From contig OX637399.1 in assembly GCA_951799425.1 (NCBI GenBank), positions 33,081,701-33,145,700 on the forward strand: 64,000 bases of DNA, read 5' to 3'. The position numbers were made by a program, and so were the translations under genes. The DNA is from Ilex aquifolium. Lineage: Eukaryota; Streptophyta; Magnoliopsida; Aquifoliales; Aquifoliaceae. Below the pieces are notes generated by a model. It had not been told where the DNA came from, did not search any database, and saw only the letters and a program-made list of their open reading frames with translations. Positions 1 through 11,432 of the stretch are shown here, one piece after another (positions within the stretch are counted from its first letter, which is position 1; the number at the start of each line of letters is the position of its first letter).

Positions 1-319
1 TTTATATATACACTTGAAATTTAATTCCTTTATTCCTTTTGTTTTTATCATTCTTTTACTCTTTCTTTATTTATTAAACTATTAGTTATTTTTGTTCTCT
101 CTCTAAATTAACACAACTAAACAACTTAGTGGCATTTATGTAAACACCCGTTATTAACGGCGTTAATCATAAATGCTCGGAATTAAACGCTAGTGTTTTC
201 TTTTTTTCTTGTAGTGCAAAGTGAGATGGGTTGCATATTTTAAGGACTAATATATTTTGCTCTCTATTAATTGTTCTAGTTTTTGACTCTCTCTCTTTCT
301 CTCTCTCTCTCATCACTAG
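1..319 (+). other. Intron of sucrose synthase gene
   Basis: AT-rich sequence without coding signal that ends in a CT microsatellite (about 287-311) and a cactag acceptor. It is read as the intron preceding the first visible exon. Confidence 0.75.
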
Positions 320-2596
320 GATGCTAGTGCCAAGGTCCTAGAGCTGATGGAGGGCAAACCAGACCTCATCATAGGAAACTACACTGATGGAAACATTGTG
401 GCATCTTTGATGGCTAGCAAACTAGGAGTAACTCAGGTCTAACTATTGTTCATTTGTTCTCGAACAGTTCATATGGATCGCTTTCACTTTCCATTTACCA
501 ATGATTTGTGAATGGTAAAAAAAATTCTAAGGCTTTCAATTACTATATATAAATCTGCAGGGAACCATTGCTCATGCTTTAGAGAAAACCAAGTACGAAG
601 ATTCTGATGTAAAATGGAAGGACTTAGATCCCAAGTATCATTTTTCATGCCAATTCACAGCCGACTTAATCTCAATGACTACTGCTGATTTCATCATCAC
701 CAGCACATATCAAGAAATTGCAGGAAGGTTGGTCTGTTCATTTGCTCATCTATATGTTCAAGTTTAACTCGAGTTCAAATTTCAGTTTCATTCGATTGGA
801 TACAATTTTTTAAATAAAAATTTGGGTTCAAATCAAGTTCGTTCCTAGAGTTACACAAACAGACTGAAATTCCTGATCGTGCAGGTTATGTCCTGAAAAC
901 CTAACACTTCCACCTACGATTTGCTTGAATTGTCGATGTTGAACTATACTATTTGTCGAAGGTTTTAACTTCGTCGTTCTTGACCAAAAAAAAAAACTAG
1001 AATACTATTGGATATTTCAAGTTCGCCTAAATTGGGTTCGAATAGACCCGCCCATATTACAACGTTCGACATATATATGAGGTTATTTATATGTACTGCT
1101 GACCAAAACTAATAATTTGCCTTCTTTCTCAGTAAGAGTAGGCCTGGACAATATGAGAGTCATGAGGCGTTTACAATGCCTGGACTTTGTAGAGTAGTTT
1201 CGGGCATCAATGTATTTGATCCAAAGTTCAACATTGCTGCTCCTGGTGCTGATCAATCCATCTACTTTCCACCCACGGTTAAACAGAAGCGATTCACCTC
1301 ATTTCAGCCTGCAATAGAAGAACTGCTCTACAGCAAGGAAGATAACAGTGAACACATGTAAGTCTTTCTCTTCTATTTAGCACCTGCAATGGGTCATGTT
1401 GTGTCGAGTCTTGTACTGCCTTGAACTGTTGAACCCGCATTGTTTAGTATTGTATGCTATGGGCTAAGCACGCGGATTTATGATGCATTGTATAATTAAG
1501 GCTCAAAGCTCACATTTATATACAACTTTACAGCAATTTACCAAGTAATGTGAGGGATGTCCAGCCTGAGATGGCCCCCACGCCTAATTGTTGTGTCGTG
1601 TTAAGATTGAATCAATCCATACCGAATCATTCATTTATAGTCGTGTATAATCGAATTCTGACAACAATACTGAACTATGCTTTGAAACAGTGGATTTCTT
1701 GCAGATAGGAAGAAACCCATCATCTTCTCAATGGCAAGACTTGACATAGTGAAGAACATAACCGGATTAGTCGAATGGTACGGAAAGAACAAAAGGCTCA
1801 GAAACTTGGCAAACCTCGTAGTAGTCGGAGGTTTTTTCGACCCATCAAAATCAAAAGACAGAGAAGAAATGTCAGAAATCAAGAAAATGCACTCTCTCAT
1901 CGAACAATACAAACTCAAAGGCCAAATCAGATGGATCGCAGCTCAAACGGACCGGTACCGGAACGGAGAACTGTACCGGTGCATTGCTGATTCAAAGGGA
2001 GCTTTTGTGCAGCCTGCGTTGTATGAAGCTTTTGGTTTGACAGTTATTGAGGCTATGAACTGTGGACTGCCTACGTTCGCGACGAATCAAGGAGGACCGG
2101 CAGAGATCATCGTCGATGGGGTCTCCGGCTTCCATATCAATCCGACCGACGGGGACGAGTCGGGAAACAAGATTGCTGATTTCTTCGAGAAGTGTAAGAA
2201 GGATGGTGTAACTTGGAGCTGGATGTCTAGAGCAGCTCTCAAGCGCATTAATGAATGGTATTTCATGATCTTACAGTAGGATGATAATCTAATAGACTTT
2301 TGTGAGTTTGAGTCGAATTTTTTATTTTTTTAAATAAATTTAAAAAATTGTTTAAATTCAATTTGTTTAGATAATAAATAGAATTCGAACCAAACCCAAA
2401 ACAAATCAAACCCGAGTAACTTGATTCGAATATCAACCAAAATCTTACATACTTGGTACTAAAAAACAAAAAACTATTAGGGTGTCGGTATAATTCTTGT
2501 GAAAAAAGGGGTTTCACTATATTTAGTGTAATCTACGGGGGATGTGACTCTAATTTACTCTTCTTATATCAATTCTAATGATCATGTTATGTTGCA

Positions 2597-2644
<48 letters not shown>

Positions 2645-3223
2645 ATCTGTGTATGGGTTTTGGAGGCAATTGAACAAACAACAGAAGCAAGCTAAACAAA
2701 GATACATTGACCTCTTTTACAATCTCCATTTCAAGAAACTGGTGGGTCAGTTTGGAATATATTTATTCATTAATCAAAAAAAAAAAAAAAGTATCACTAA
2801 ACTATGTTCATAATATTGCAGGCCAAGAATTTAGCCAAACCTAGTGATGAAACAGAACAATCTCGACCTGCCGAGACGACAAAGCCACAACCACCAGCCC
2901 CACCAGCAGTACCGCTGCCTGAACCGCCACAACCAGCACCAACGTCAATACCGGAAACACAGCCACCACCAAGGCATGTTTAGCACTGAATGCTTATTCT
3001 AAGATGTTGGGTTACTATCTTTTTATGTATGTTTTGATCTGATTTGAGATTTGATTCGATGCAAAATAGGAGTGATGATGGGAGAAAGAATTTTGAGGAG
3101 CAACAGATAGGGTACCCAGGAAATGATCAAGCATCGTACTCATTGCAGCGGTGGTTCATTTTAGGTGTCGGTTCTTCTGTCATTGTTTATTCTGTCATGA
3201 AGTACTATGGTTTGATCGAATGA
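320..3223 (+). CDS. Sucrose synthase, 3' part of gene (7 exons, SUS5/6/7-like class)
   Basis: Sucrose synthase reversibly converts sucrose plus UDP into UDP-glucose and fructose. Exons seen: 320-436, 561-727, 1133-1357, 1691-2257, 2603-2741, 2822-2973 and 3070-3223; all phases agree and give 506 codons. The 5' half lies off the window. The GT-B catalytic half is clear: [34 protein letters not shown], the second-lobe start FSMARLD, and the E-x7-E signature in [15 protein letters not shown] that binds the nucleotide sugar. After the usual end of the family (FYNLHFKKL) there is an extra tail of about 100 residues. It is Pro/Gln-rich, then has a hydrophobic stretch ([19 protein letters not shown]) close to the C-terminus. 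C-terminal extensions are known in the SUS6/7 class linked to phloem callose. The last intron (2974-3069) uses a GC-AG donor, the only choice I found that keeps the frame. The first acceptor follows a CT microsatellite. Family assignment is certain; the tail topology is inference. Confidence 0.93.
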
Positions 3224-3299
3224 ACAAGTTGATATGAGTGTATGTTACTTACACAAATCAGGAAATAATGTTCTTGATTTTGTAAAATTTATATTTGGT

Positions 3300-3305
3300 A
3301 ATAAA
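3300..3305 (+). terminator. Possible poly(A) signal of sucrose synthase gene
   Basis: AATAAA about 77 bases after the stop codon, in an AT-rich 3' flank. It is the canonical hexamer; use not shown. Confidence 0.4.
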
Positions 3306-3339
3306 ATTTCAGTCCAACGTTAAGTTGGCATTTGGTTTC

Positions 3340-3476
3340 AGGGTGTGAGTGATTTATCTCTTATGAATATCTAAGTCACGACGTGAATGGTCTAACTTTG
3401 AGTGGATTGGAAAGAAAATTAGTCGAAGTGTACGTAAATTGACCCACACACTTTTGACAGTTGAAAAAAAAAAAAA
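3340..3476 (+). mobile_element. 5'-truncated tRNA-derived SINE, copy 1
   Basis: The body shares gatttatctct.atgaatatc and the aaa.tagtcga.gt..acgtaaat block with the copies at 9.9, 12.3 and 13.9 kb, and it ends in an A-run. It is flanked by a perfect 15-bp target duplication TTGGCATTTGGTTTC (3325-3339 and 3477-3491). The tRNA-like head is missing, as expected from incomplete reverse transcription. It inserted just downstream of the sucrose synthase gene. Confidence 0.85.
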
Positions 3477-4035
3477 TTGGCATTTGGTTTCCGTATATTT
3501 CATGCAACGGTCTACCTTTCAAATCTTTTTTAAAAAACAATTGTATATGTTGGATAAATTGTGGCTAATGATGGTCCAGCACACGAGACACCTTTCTGGG
3601 CCGGGCCGGCCTGAGGCTACTACAAATAAGAAGGCCCACAGCCTTATTAGAGCATCTCCAACAGATGTTATAAATGAACAAAATAGCTAAAATTTAACTA
3701 ATCAAAGCCAAAATTCATCTCCAACAGATGTTGTTCATATTATCTAAAATACATTTTTGCTACAGTGACACTCTAAATATAGAGTGTCCCTGTAGCAATA
3801 TGTAAACATTATATATATTATTTTCTCTTTCTTCACTGTCTTTCCCGCCACTGGTTTTCCCTCCCTTGTCTTTCCCTCCACTTTGTCTATCTCCCTCCAA
3901 CAGTCCCAACAGTCCACTTCGTCTATCTCCCTCTTGCACTGGTCTTCTTCTTCAGCTGGTTTACTTCAGCTGGTCTTCTTCTTGTCTTTGTAATTTTATC
4001 TTTGTTTTTTTGTCCCTGTTTTATGAGCTTGTTGA

Positions 4036-5819
4036 ATGGATTCACAAGTGCAACAGAATGCATATTTCACCAATCTCTTACAGAAGGGGTCTCTTGATGA
4101 TGAATTGGTTGGGTCCCCAAACCCAGTGAGTCAACTGTTGCCATCTCAAGTAGAAATAGAATGCAGTGCTAAAAAATCACGTGGTGGAAATTTCACCATA
4201 GAAGAAGATAATCTTCTTGTATCAGGGTGGCTAAACACTAGTTTGGATGCGGTGCAAGAAAATGATCAATCGAAAAGTACGTATTGGAAGAGAATTTGGG
4301 AGTACTTCCACAAGTATAAGACTTTTCCTTCTAATCGATCTAAGGTATCTCTTTTGAATCGATGGGGATCAATTCAAAAGTGCACAAATAAATTTTGTGC
4401 ATACTTGGACCAGATGGAGTCCATTAACCAAAGTGGATTGAATGAGCAAGACAAGGTATATATTCTATTCGTATTTTTTTTATTATGTTAGAATGAATAA
4501 GTAGACATTCTCTTTGACATATATGCATATTCGCAATAATTATTAATGGCTCACCCAATTTTAGGTGTTGTCTGCAACTGCTATGTTTCTGGTTCAATCT
4601 TTGATGCAATGGTCTTTCCTTGACACAACAAGAATTCAAGTATAATTTTTGCAGTTGTTAGATTATTGACATATGGGGAAAGAACTTGATAGCATGCTAT
4701 TGACTTATGGTGAATCTATACGGTAGCATGCTTGTTAGAGCTATTTCATAACTTATATAGCGTTTGAAGTGAAATTTAAGCTGCATCAATTTGATGGAGA
4801 AACAGCAAAAAATATCATTTTGTTATAAGTATACAATGTTCAAGGGACAAAACCTCTGCCCCATATAAAGAACAACACTTTGTATACTGCTGATATACAT
4901 GAGCACATAAACATATTGGGTTGGCACAACTGCAGGCAAGGCAAACTCTTTTTTTACAGGATTTTGTCATAGTTGCAATTTAAGGGTGCAATGTTGGTAG
5001 TCAAATGAGTTATAAGTCTATGCCAATGGCAAACATTAATGTCTGATTTATAAGTTGATATTTGTTCTAATGTAAAACTCAAGCTAATATTTGGATTTGG
5101 ATTTGTACCATGAATGTCATTCAATAGCTGCCTGAACAATTACCTTACTCATTACATTCATTGTTTGGTCCATGCTATCGTATGCTGCTCCTTTATGTTA
5201 GCCATTTTTTTTAGTTTCTGTGCCAATATTTGGTCGCTTGAAACTAATAGTTCTACAAGTCTAATTATTAGCTCTTTCTTAATTGTAGATTGGTAGGGCG
5301 AAAATTATGTATCAAGAATTGCAAAAATCTACATTTCAATTTCAACATTGTTGGAATATGTTGAAGGGCCAACCAAAATGGATTAATGACATGGAAAAAC
5401 CAAACATCAGATCTTTGGCAACATCTTCTCCTTCTTCAGCAGACACCATAAATTTAGGAGAAGATGAGGTCTTCACCAATGACTATGTAGTTTTGGAGAG
5501 ACCAATAGAGAGGAAGGCTGAAAAGGAGCAGTTGAAGAAGAGAAAGTGTAACGATAGTGCAAGCTTGGAAGTTGCAAGTATACTTAAAGACATAAAAGAA
5601 GATAGAAAGAAAATGAATGAGAGGAAAATATAACTCATGGAGAAAACATCTATGCAGGAGCAAGAGAGACTTCGATTAAAGGAAGAAAAGTTTAGAGCAG
5701 AATAGACCAAAGAAGATGACACAATTATGTTGATGAATATAAGTGGCCTATCAGAAATCCAAAGGGAATATATTCATCATCGTCAAATGGCAATCCTAGA
5801 AAAGCGAAGACAAAATTAG
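4036..5819 (+). pseudogene. Harbinger ORF1: Myb/SANT-like (trihelix) DNA-binding accessory protein, broken
   Basis: Exon 1 is 4036-4455 (140 codons, start MDSQVQQNAYF), with a GT donor at 4456. Exon 2 starts at 5289 (IGRAKIMYQELQ), in phase. Exon 1 has the SANT-like pattern FTIEEDNLLVSGWLNTS ... YWKRIWEYFHKYK ... SLLNRWGSIQ typical of Harbinger ORF1 and plant No-apical-meristem-associated proteins. Exon 2 has the charged, coiled-coil-like C-terminal part (EVASILKDIKEDRKKMNERK). The frame is interrupted by TAA at 5631 and TAG at 5703, and the residual frame runs to TAG at 5817. In the family this protein binds the element's ends and brings the transposase to the nucleus. As it stands only about 248 residues could be made. 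Confidence 0.85.
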
Positions 5820-5860
5820 TTTTTAATGGTTTTGTTATCTTTTTGGCTGGAGTCTGTGTT

Positions 5861-6006
5861 CAGCTGCTGTCTTTTTGCTTCAGCTGGACGTTACTCAGCT
5901 GCTGCTGCTCAGCTGGACTTTTCTGCTGCTGTCTGCGCTTCATCTGGACTGTTGTTCAACTGCTTCTCAGTTCAACTGCTTTTGCTGGACTGCTTCTCAG
6001 CTGCAA
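5861..6006 (+). repeat. CAGCTG-rich imperfect repeat inside the Harbinger element
   Basis: Repeated cagctg / ctgctg / cttcagctggac words over about 150 bp between the two transposon genes. A smaller patch of the same words lies at about 3953-3985 near the left end. CAGCTG is a palindrome and an E-box; no function is assigned. Confidence 0.7.
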
Positions 6007-6234
6007 TACACTTTTTATGGTGTAGCTTGATGCTTTTGTTACCTATTAGGATTGTTGATCTATTTCTGAACTATTAGTTTTTGTTACCAGTACATGTAAT
6101 GCCAACAAGCTATTAAAAACTGAATAGGTGATCACAAAAGTATTAAAATGTGAATACAAGTACTGAATGTAATGATGGTTTTGACTGAACTAAATTGTGA
6201 TTACAATAGGTCCCTTGAGTTGTGATACAAGTTG

Positions 6235-7526
6235 TTACGATAGACTATGTAATTGCCACAAGTGCTCGACAAGATCCGATTGGAGTTGACAATGAGTTTT
6301 TCTATCCCTAATGTGATGATGGTTTTGAATGAACTCCATAACTTCAGGAGTCTGCTCATGAGATACACGTACCTGGGGAGTTGCATTGATGTGTTCATAT
6401 TCAAAATCTCCATTCGTTTGGTTGGTATGTCGTTCATCTTCAATAATCATGTTATATAGTATTATGCATGCTTTCATAATGTCTTTGAGTGTTTCACGTT
6501 TCCAAGATCGTGCAGGTCCACACATAATTGCAAATCGTGCTTGCAACACTCCAAATGCACGTTCTATATCCTTTCTTGTTGACTCCTGCATGGCAGCAAA
6601 ATGTTTTCTTTTGTTTCCTCGTGGGGATGGAATTATTTTTACAAATGTTGACCACTGGGGATATATACCATCAGCGATCTAGTATCCCATTGTATAGTTA
6701 TTCCCATTGATTGAGTAATTGACTGGAGGAGCACGTCCTTGAGCAAGCTCAGAAAATACAAAAGATCGTTCAAGCACGTTGATGTCATTATGGGAACCCG
6801 GTAACCCAAAAAACGCAGGTCATATCCAAAGATCATATGAAGCCACTGCTTCTAAAATTATTGTTGGTTCACGAACATGTCCAGAAAACATACATTTCCA
6901 GGCAGTTGGGCAATTTTTCCATCGCCAGTGCATGCAGTCAATGCTCCCTAACATCCCAGGAAAACCATGTCTTTCTCCAACTTCTAGCAATCTAGCTATG
7001 TCATTGCTATTTGGTGACCTTAAGTACTCGTCGGAAAAATCAAAACCACTGCTTTAACAAATTTTTCTAAACTCTCTATTGCAGTGCTTTCTCCAATTCT
7101 CACGTATTCGTCCATAAAGTCAGCCGCGACTCCATAAGCAAGGATTCTGATAGCAGCCATCATTTTTTGAAGAGAAGACAAGCCAAGCTTTCCAACACAA
7201 TTTCTTTTTTCAACAAAATATGGTTCGTGAGCCTCTAGCGCAGATTGTATTCGAAGAAAAAGAGAACGATTCATTCGAAATCTCCTCCGAAATAACTTTG
7301 CATCATATATTGGTGAATCTGCAAAGTAATCAAGAAAAAGCCTTTGGTGGCCTTGCAAAGAATCACGTCTGATGATCGCATGGCCTGGAACAGAACCACA
7401 TCGTGATGTGGATCCCTGCTTGTTGTTTTGAAGTTCATGTGCCATAAGAACTTCTGTAACTATTTCTAACTCATCGTTAGAGTCAGAGTCTTCGATTAGC
7501 ATTTTGTATACTAGATTATGAGTCAT
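6235..7526 (-). pseudogene. Harbinger transposase (HARBI1-like DDE nuclease), broken
   Basis: Reading on the minus strand from 7526 (MTHNLVYKMLIEDSDSNDEL), the N-terminal part to about 7050 has the family pattern (RDSLQGHQRLFLDYFADSP, FRRRFRMNRSLFLRIQ, KMMAAIRILAYGVAADF). After a frameshift near 7050-7060 the nuclease continues: first Asp in [15 protein letters not shown], second Asp in GLPGSHNDINVLE, and the Glu in ERAFGVLQARFAIMCGP. It ends at 6235. Two in-frame stops lie in the shifted part, TGA at 6820-6822 (before FFGLPGSHND) and TAG at 6679-6681. All three DDE positions are still readable, so decay is slight. The expected product is about 430 aa, which fits the family. It converges with ORF1. 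Confidence 0.9.
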
Positions 7527-7989
7527 TGAGATAACACAGAGAAGGAAAGAAAATAGAAATTAGAGTGTAGGTGGAATGGACTTTGAACGAAAATGATCTT
7601 CTCTTCTTTATAGTCCACTGCCGTTAAAATAAAAATAGTCTGAACAAGTTGGGATGGCTGTGGACTTTGAACGAAAATAAAAATAGAGCTATTAAAATAG
7701 AGCCGTTAAAATAGAGCCGTTTGAGAAATTTGATGGTTGAGAATGATGATTGTTTCAAAATTTTGTTGTTGAAAAGAATAATAATGAAAAAGAATGAGAA
7801 ATAATATTTTAAGAAAGTAGTTAAAAATATAGAAAATCTGTTTGAGTGTGTATTAAAAAAGTGAGTAGCTAAAATAAAAAATATTACTTTTTGAGTAGCT
7901 AAAATAGCTAAGATGCTCTTAGCCGAGCTTAGCAAGATGGTTATGGACTTTCACATGCCGGCTGGACCAAGTGAAAGTCCATCAAATTC

Positions 7990-8400
7990 ATCTCTCTCCA
8001 AATTTCTCTCTCATGCTTATTTGCCTCATTGTATCTCTCTTTTCTCATCTTTAAATTACCCTCTCTCTCCTCTCCCTTCCTTCCCGCTCTCTCTCTCATC
8101 TCTTTTTTTTTTTTTTTAAATTCCTCTCTTCTCTATCTTCGTCTCACACTCTCTCATCTCTCTTTCTTAAATTTTCCTCTCTTCTTTTTTTTTTTTTTTT
8201 GGGTAAGTTCCTCTCTTCTTTATCCCTCTATCTTTATATGTAACGTATATTTATTTTTTTATCTTTCTTCTCCAGGTCTCTATTTTTTAAATTACTCTTT
8301 TGTCCCGCTATCTATTGTCTCTCTTCTAACCTATTCTTTCCCTCCATCTTTCTTAAATTACTGTCCCTCTCCAATCTCTTCTCTATCCCTCTATTTAATA
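7990..8400. repeat. Pyrimidine-rich degenerate repeat
   Basis: About 400 bp of C/T-rich sequence with recurring ttaaattcctctcttctctatc-like blocks and two T-runs of about 16. Long open frames across it are low-complexity artefacts. It ends exactly where the Helitron at 8401 begins. Confidence 0.75.
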
Positions 8401-9371
8401 CTAACAATGTATCACGTGTGTTACACGTAAATAATTTTTGTATATAAAAATTAATAAAACATATTAAGTATATATGTAACTGAATTAAATATCATCTTAA
8501 ATTTATTAAACTTAATTTTCCGTTGCGCATATTCAATTATACGATTATGAAAACTTTGTATATTCCTAAAATTCTTTTTTCTAACTATAAGAAAAAGATA
8601 AAAAAAGAAATAGTTAAAGTTCTATTTTTTTAGAACTTTGTGATTGAGATTGATTTTTTAGTGATGTTTAAGAAATTAAATTTTTTAAAATTCATTTGTA
8701 TGATTGCACTTATAATTTTTTGAATAAAATAAAAGTAATTGTCAAGATACTAATCACATCGGAACTTTACTGTAATTAGAAATTAGTTAGGTCAATTGGG
8801 ATAAGATTTAATATACTACTCTATAATATATATTATCAAGTATATTAAAATTCTAAAAAAATTCAAGTTTTATTTAAAATTACACTACAATATCTATTTT
8901 TAAATAAAATCTTAGTACAATTTAGAATGTTTATTGTACTACAGAATTATACTGATGTAACATAAATCAATTTTAAAAAAACTATATATACCATTTTTTA
9001 ATCTTAGAAATGAAAGGGTTAAACTTTTCAATGAAAAAAAAAACACATATGTATGCATAATGTTATATTTGCATATGAGATGTGCAATATTAAAATGATG
9101 GAATTTTTAAAGGTTTTTTGAATACTTTATTAAAAATATAATGTTACATATTTTTTTAAGGGTAATATAATCAATCAAAATTTTTTATAGAAATTGATTA
9201 AATAATTGAAAGAGATGTTGTAGATAATTTAGAGATTTAAAAACATAAGAATATGATGGTAATTTAGATATTTAATTGTGAAAGAATTGAGTGGTCTTTG
9301 CAATCTTTTATAAGAGTAAAATAGAGATTCAAAAAAAATTCATCTTAAGGTGTTTTTATTAGTAGTATAGA
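8401..9371 (-). mobile_element. Non-autonomous Helitron, copy 1 (971 bp)
   Basis: Read on the minus strand it starts TCTATACTACTAATAAAA (9371 downwards) and ends with a short hairpin (ACGTGTAAC-ACACGT type, about 8412-8428) followed 11 bases later by TTAG, one base off the Helitron CTRR end. It sits between A (8400) and T (9372), the Helitron target. The body is about 95% collinear in layout with parts of the element at 31063-33133. There is no coding capacity and no terminal inverted repeat, as expected of Helitrons. Confidence 0.82.
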
Positions 9372-9940
9372 TATATCTAACATATCTAACATATCTTTAT
9401 CTTTTTCAAATTTTATTGTCTGTTTAGTAAGACATAATTAACATAATTAATGAGATTTGGTCTTTATTTGAAAACAAAATTAAGAAATTTTAGTTGGAAT
9501 TGCTAATATATTGCTTGATTTATTTTAAATTTTTTTGTGAATCAAGTGTAATTATCAGTTAACTTTAATATAACTATTTGGTAAAAAATAGTATTGTTTG
9601 GTAATATTTTTTTTATTTTCACTTAGAAATTATTTTGACCTTTGATTATTTTGTGGATAGCTTAGATTTTTATCAAAATTAGATTTGTAATTTTTATCAT
9701 TTTACTAACATATATAAAATATAGGTTATGCCCACCCTAAGGTGACAAGTTTGGCAGGGTATAAAATAGCTAGGTGTCAAAAATGGCATTAATAAGGAGG
9801 GCAATAAGGTTGAACAATAGGGTGTCCAAAATTTTGGAAGGATTACTATATAAAAGCATAAACTGGTTAACATTAAATTCCACTATAATAGTAGTAGGCA
9901 TACATATTGAAAGTGGTAACATTGAAAACTAAGTTTGAAC
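9372..9940. other. AT-rich intergenic sequence, nothing recognised
   Basis: No coding signal. A locally GC-richer patch at about 9725-9810 (gcccaccctaaggtgacaag) has no recognised identity. Confidence 0.6.
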
Positions 9941-10158
9941 ATTAAGGGTAGTTCAAGTGATAACAGAGAAGAGTTGTAAACGCAGATATCCTGAATTTGA
10001 ATTTTGATAACACGTTGGAGTCAGGCTATGAGAGATTTATCTCTCATGAATATCTTAATTCCAGTGTGGATGCCATATATTTAATCAGACCGTGAAAAAA
10101 ATTAGTCAAGATATGCATAAATTGTCCCGAACATTCTTGATTATTGAAAAAAAAAACC
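9941..10158 (+). mobile_element. tRNA-derived SINE, copy 2 (near full length)
   Basis: The head carries A-box-like ttcaagtgataacagagaag and B-box-like gaatttgaattttgata, as in RNA polymerase III promoters. It is followed by the family body (gagagatttatctctcatga) and an A-run. An imperfect 10-bp target duplication aagtttga[a/g]c flanks it (9931-9940, 10159-10168). Confidence 0.8.
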
Positions 10159-10868
10159 AAGTTTGAGCTAGACTTCAATTGCATCTGAATTTATGCTTAT
10201 CGTAGTTCTAAGAATGGTTTGGATAAAAAAAAAATACTTCTAAGAATGGGCGGTCATTTTCAACGTTAATGAGAACTCAATCGAGTTTTGGTTAAGAGAT
10301 TTTGACCTCATTAGTTAACCTTGTCGGGTTTGGTATGAAATCTTCAGTGTTTTTAATTGCAATCCACACATTTATGATAGGTACAAAATTTGACACGTGA
10401 CACAAATATGACTAATGGAACACGTCTAGTTTGTAGTCTAATTACAAAAAATTTCCGGTTTTTCACCTAAAAATATAACGATCCATCTAACCTAACGAAC
10501 CACGATACAAACCCAAACCAGAATTGAAAAGAGGATGAAAAAGATATCGTGATGTAAGCCTGTTTTTCCTTGCATCATAGGTATTGCTTTGTCTAGAGAT
10601 CCTTGTAGTCGGAGAGAAATCTCTCTAATACATTTTATTTTCCTTTTTTCATCGGTAAAACATGAACCGTGAATCAAGGTGGATCACATTGTATAACAAA
10701 GGATCCCTCAAGAGATATTGATAAAATTCGTTTAACGTATCATATTAGTTTAATTGCATTTTAACATGATTAACTTCGACAAATCATAAACCCAAACATA
10801 ACAACACCCGATTCACTCGGCATCCTACTGAATAGGAACTTTGTCACATGGTAGTAGGATATACAATT
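10159..10868. other. Intergenic, nothing recognised
   Basis: AT-rich, without convincing exon or element ends. A 61-codon open frame on the minus strand (10492-10677) has no coding character. Confidence 0.55.
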
Positions 10869-11153
10869 GACATAATCATATTAGCCATAACATTCTCCTC
10901 AATTAGATGCACCAAATTGTTAGTCATAGTCATGAAAGGCCAGGAGTACAAGAGACATAGGCAAGAAAGCATGATGTGTAGTGTAGGGTTAGGTTAAAAG
11001 TTAGGACCATGCTACCCTAATGGGTTCACAAAGAAAGTTGGGGACCATGCCCAAACCCATTTAAGCACATGTTTTACACCATTGATGGAAGCTTAGGTAA
11101 TTGACCAAAAATGAAGTATGCCATTTTGGTTTTGCCGACAAAATGTCACTATT
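10869..11153. repeat. Segmental duplication, copy A
   Basis: About 285 bp matching 11433-12122 (minus the MITE): shared blocks include aggaccat, aagaaagttgggga, gcacatgttttacaccattg, gatggaagcttaggtaatt and gacaaaatgtcactatt. By eye roughly 85% identical. The spacing is about 560 bp, in direct orientation. No gene is seen inside. Confidence 0.85.
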
Positions 11154-11432
11154 GGGTAAATTACACAGAATCTCCTTAAACTAAAGGTAAGTTGTACATC
11201 ATCTCCCTCAATTATTACAGGCTATACTTAGTCCCCTCGTACTAAAAAATAAAGTGTAAATCATATCTTGATAAGAAAGTTTAACCCATGTAATAGTTCG
11301 TCTCATGTTGCATATCTTGATAAGATTAACAAAGTAAATCATAATTGTGTTTGACTCGTTTTGACATACTCAAGATTGGCAAAACACTAATTTAACGTGA
11401 CATTGCACGAACCAACGCTCCTACTTATGGAA
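11154..11432. other. Spacer between duplicated segments
   Basis: It resembles the common plant repeat aattacac.....tcc.ctcaa.tattacagg, but its ends are not clear. No genes. Confidence 0.4.

Larger units (their letters stand above)
3650..7918. mobile_element. PIF/Harbinger DNA transposon, nearly full length, inactivated
   Basis: Element of 4,269 bp with short inverted ends GAGCATCT / AGATGCTC and a 3-bp TTA target duplication (3647-3649 and 7919-7921), both diagnostic of PIF/Harbinger. Subterminal motifs repeat: ctccaacagatgtt occurs near 3657 and 3719, and agctaaaatag occurs several times near the right end. It carries the two genes of the superfamily: a Myb/trihelix-like ORF1 on the + strand and a DDE transposase on the - strand, converging. 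Both are broken by few changes, so the insertion looks fairly young. It sits in the GC-richer sequence between the sucrose synthase gene and the pyrimidine tract. Confidence 0.93.

Noticed and set aside
1631-1918. 95-codon minus-strand frame opposite the sucrose synthase exon
   Set aside because: Shadow of the real exon in another frame.
5483-5722. 79-codon minus-strand frame
   Set aside because: Shadow of Harbinger ORF1.
8029-8430. 133-codon open frame
   Set aside because: Low-complexity Ser/Leu/Phe translation of the pyrimidine tract; no coding character.
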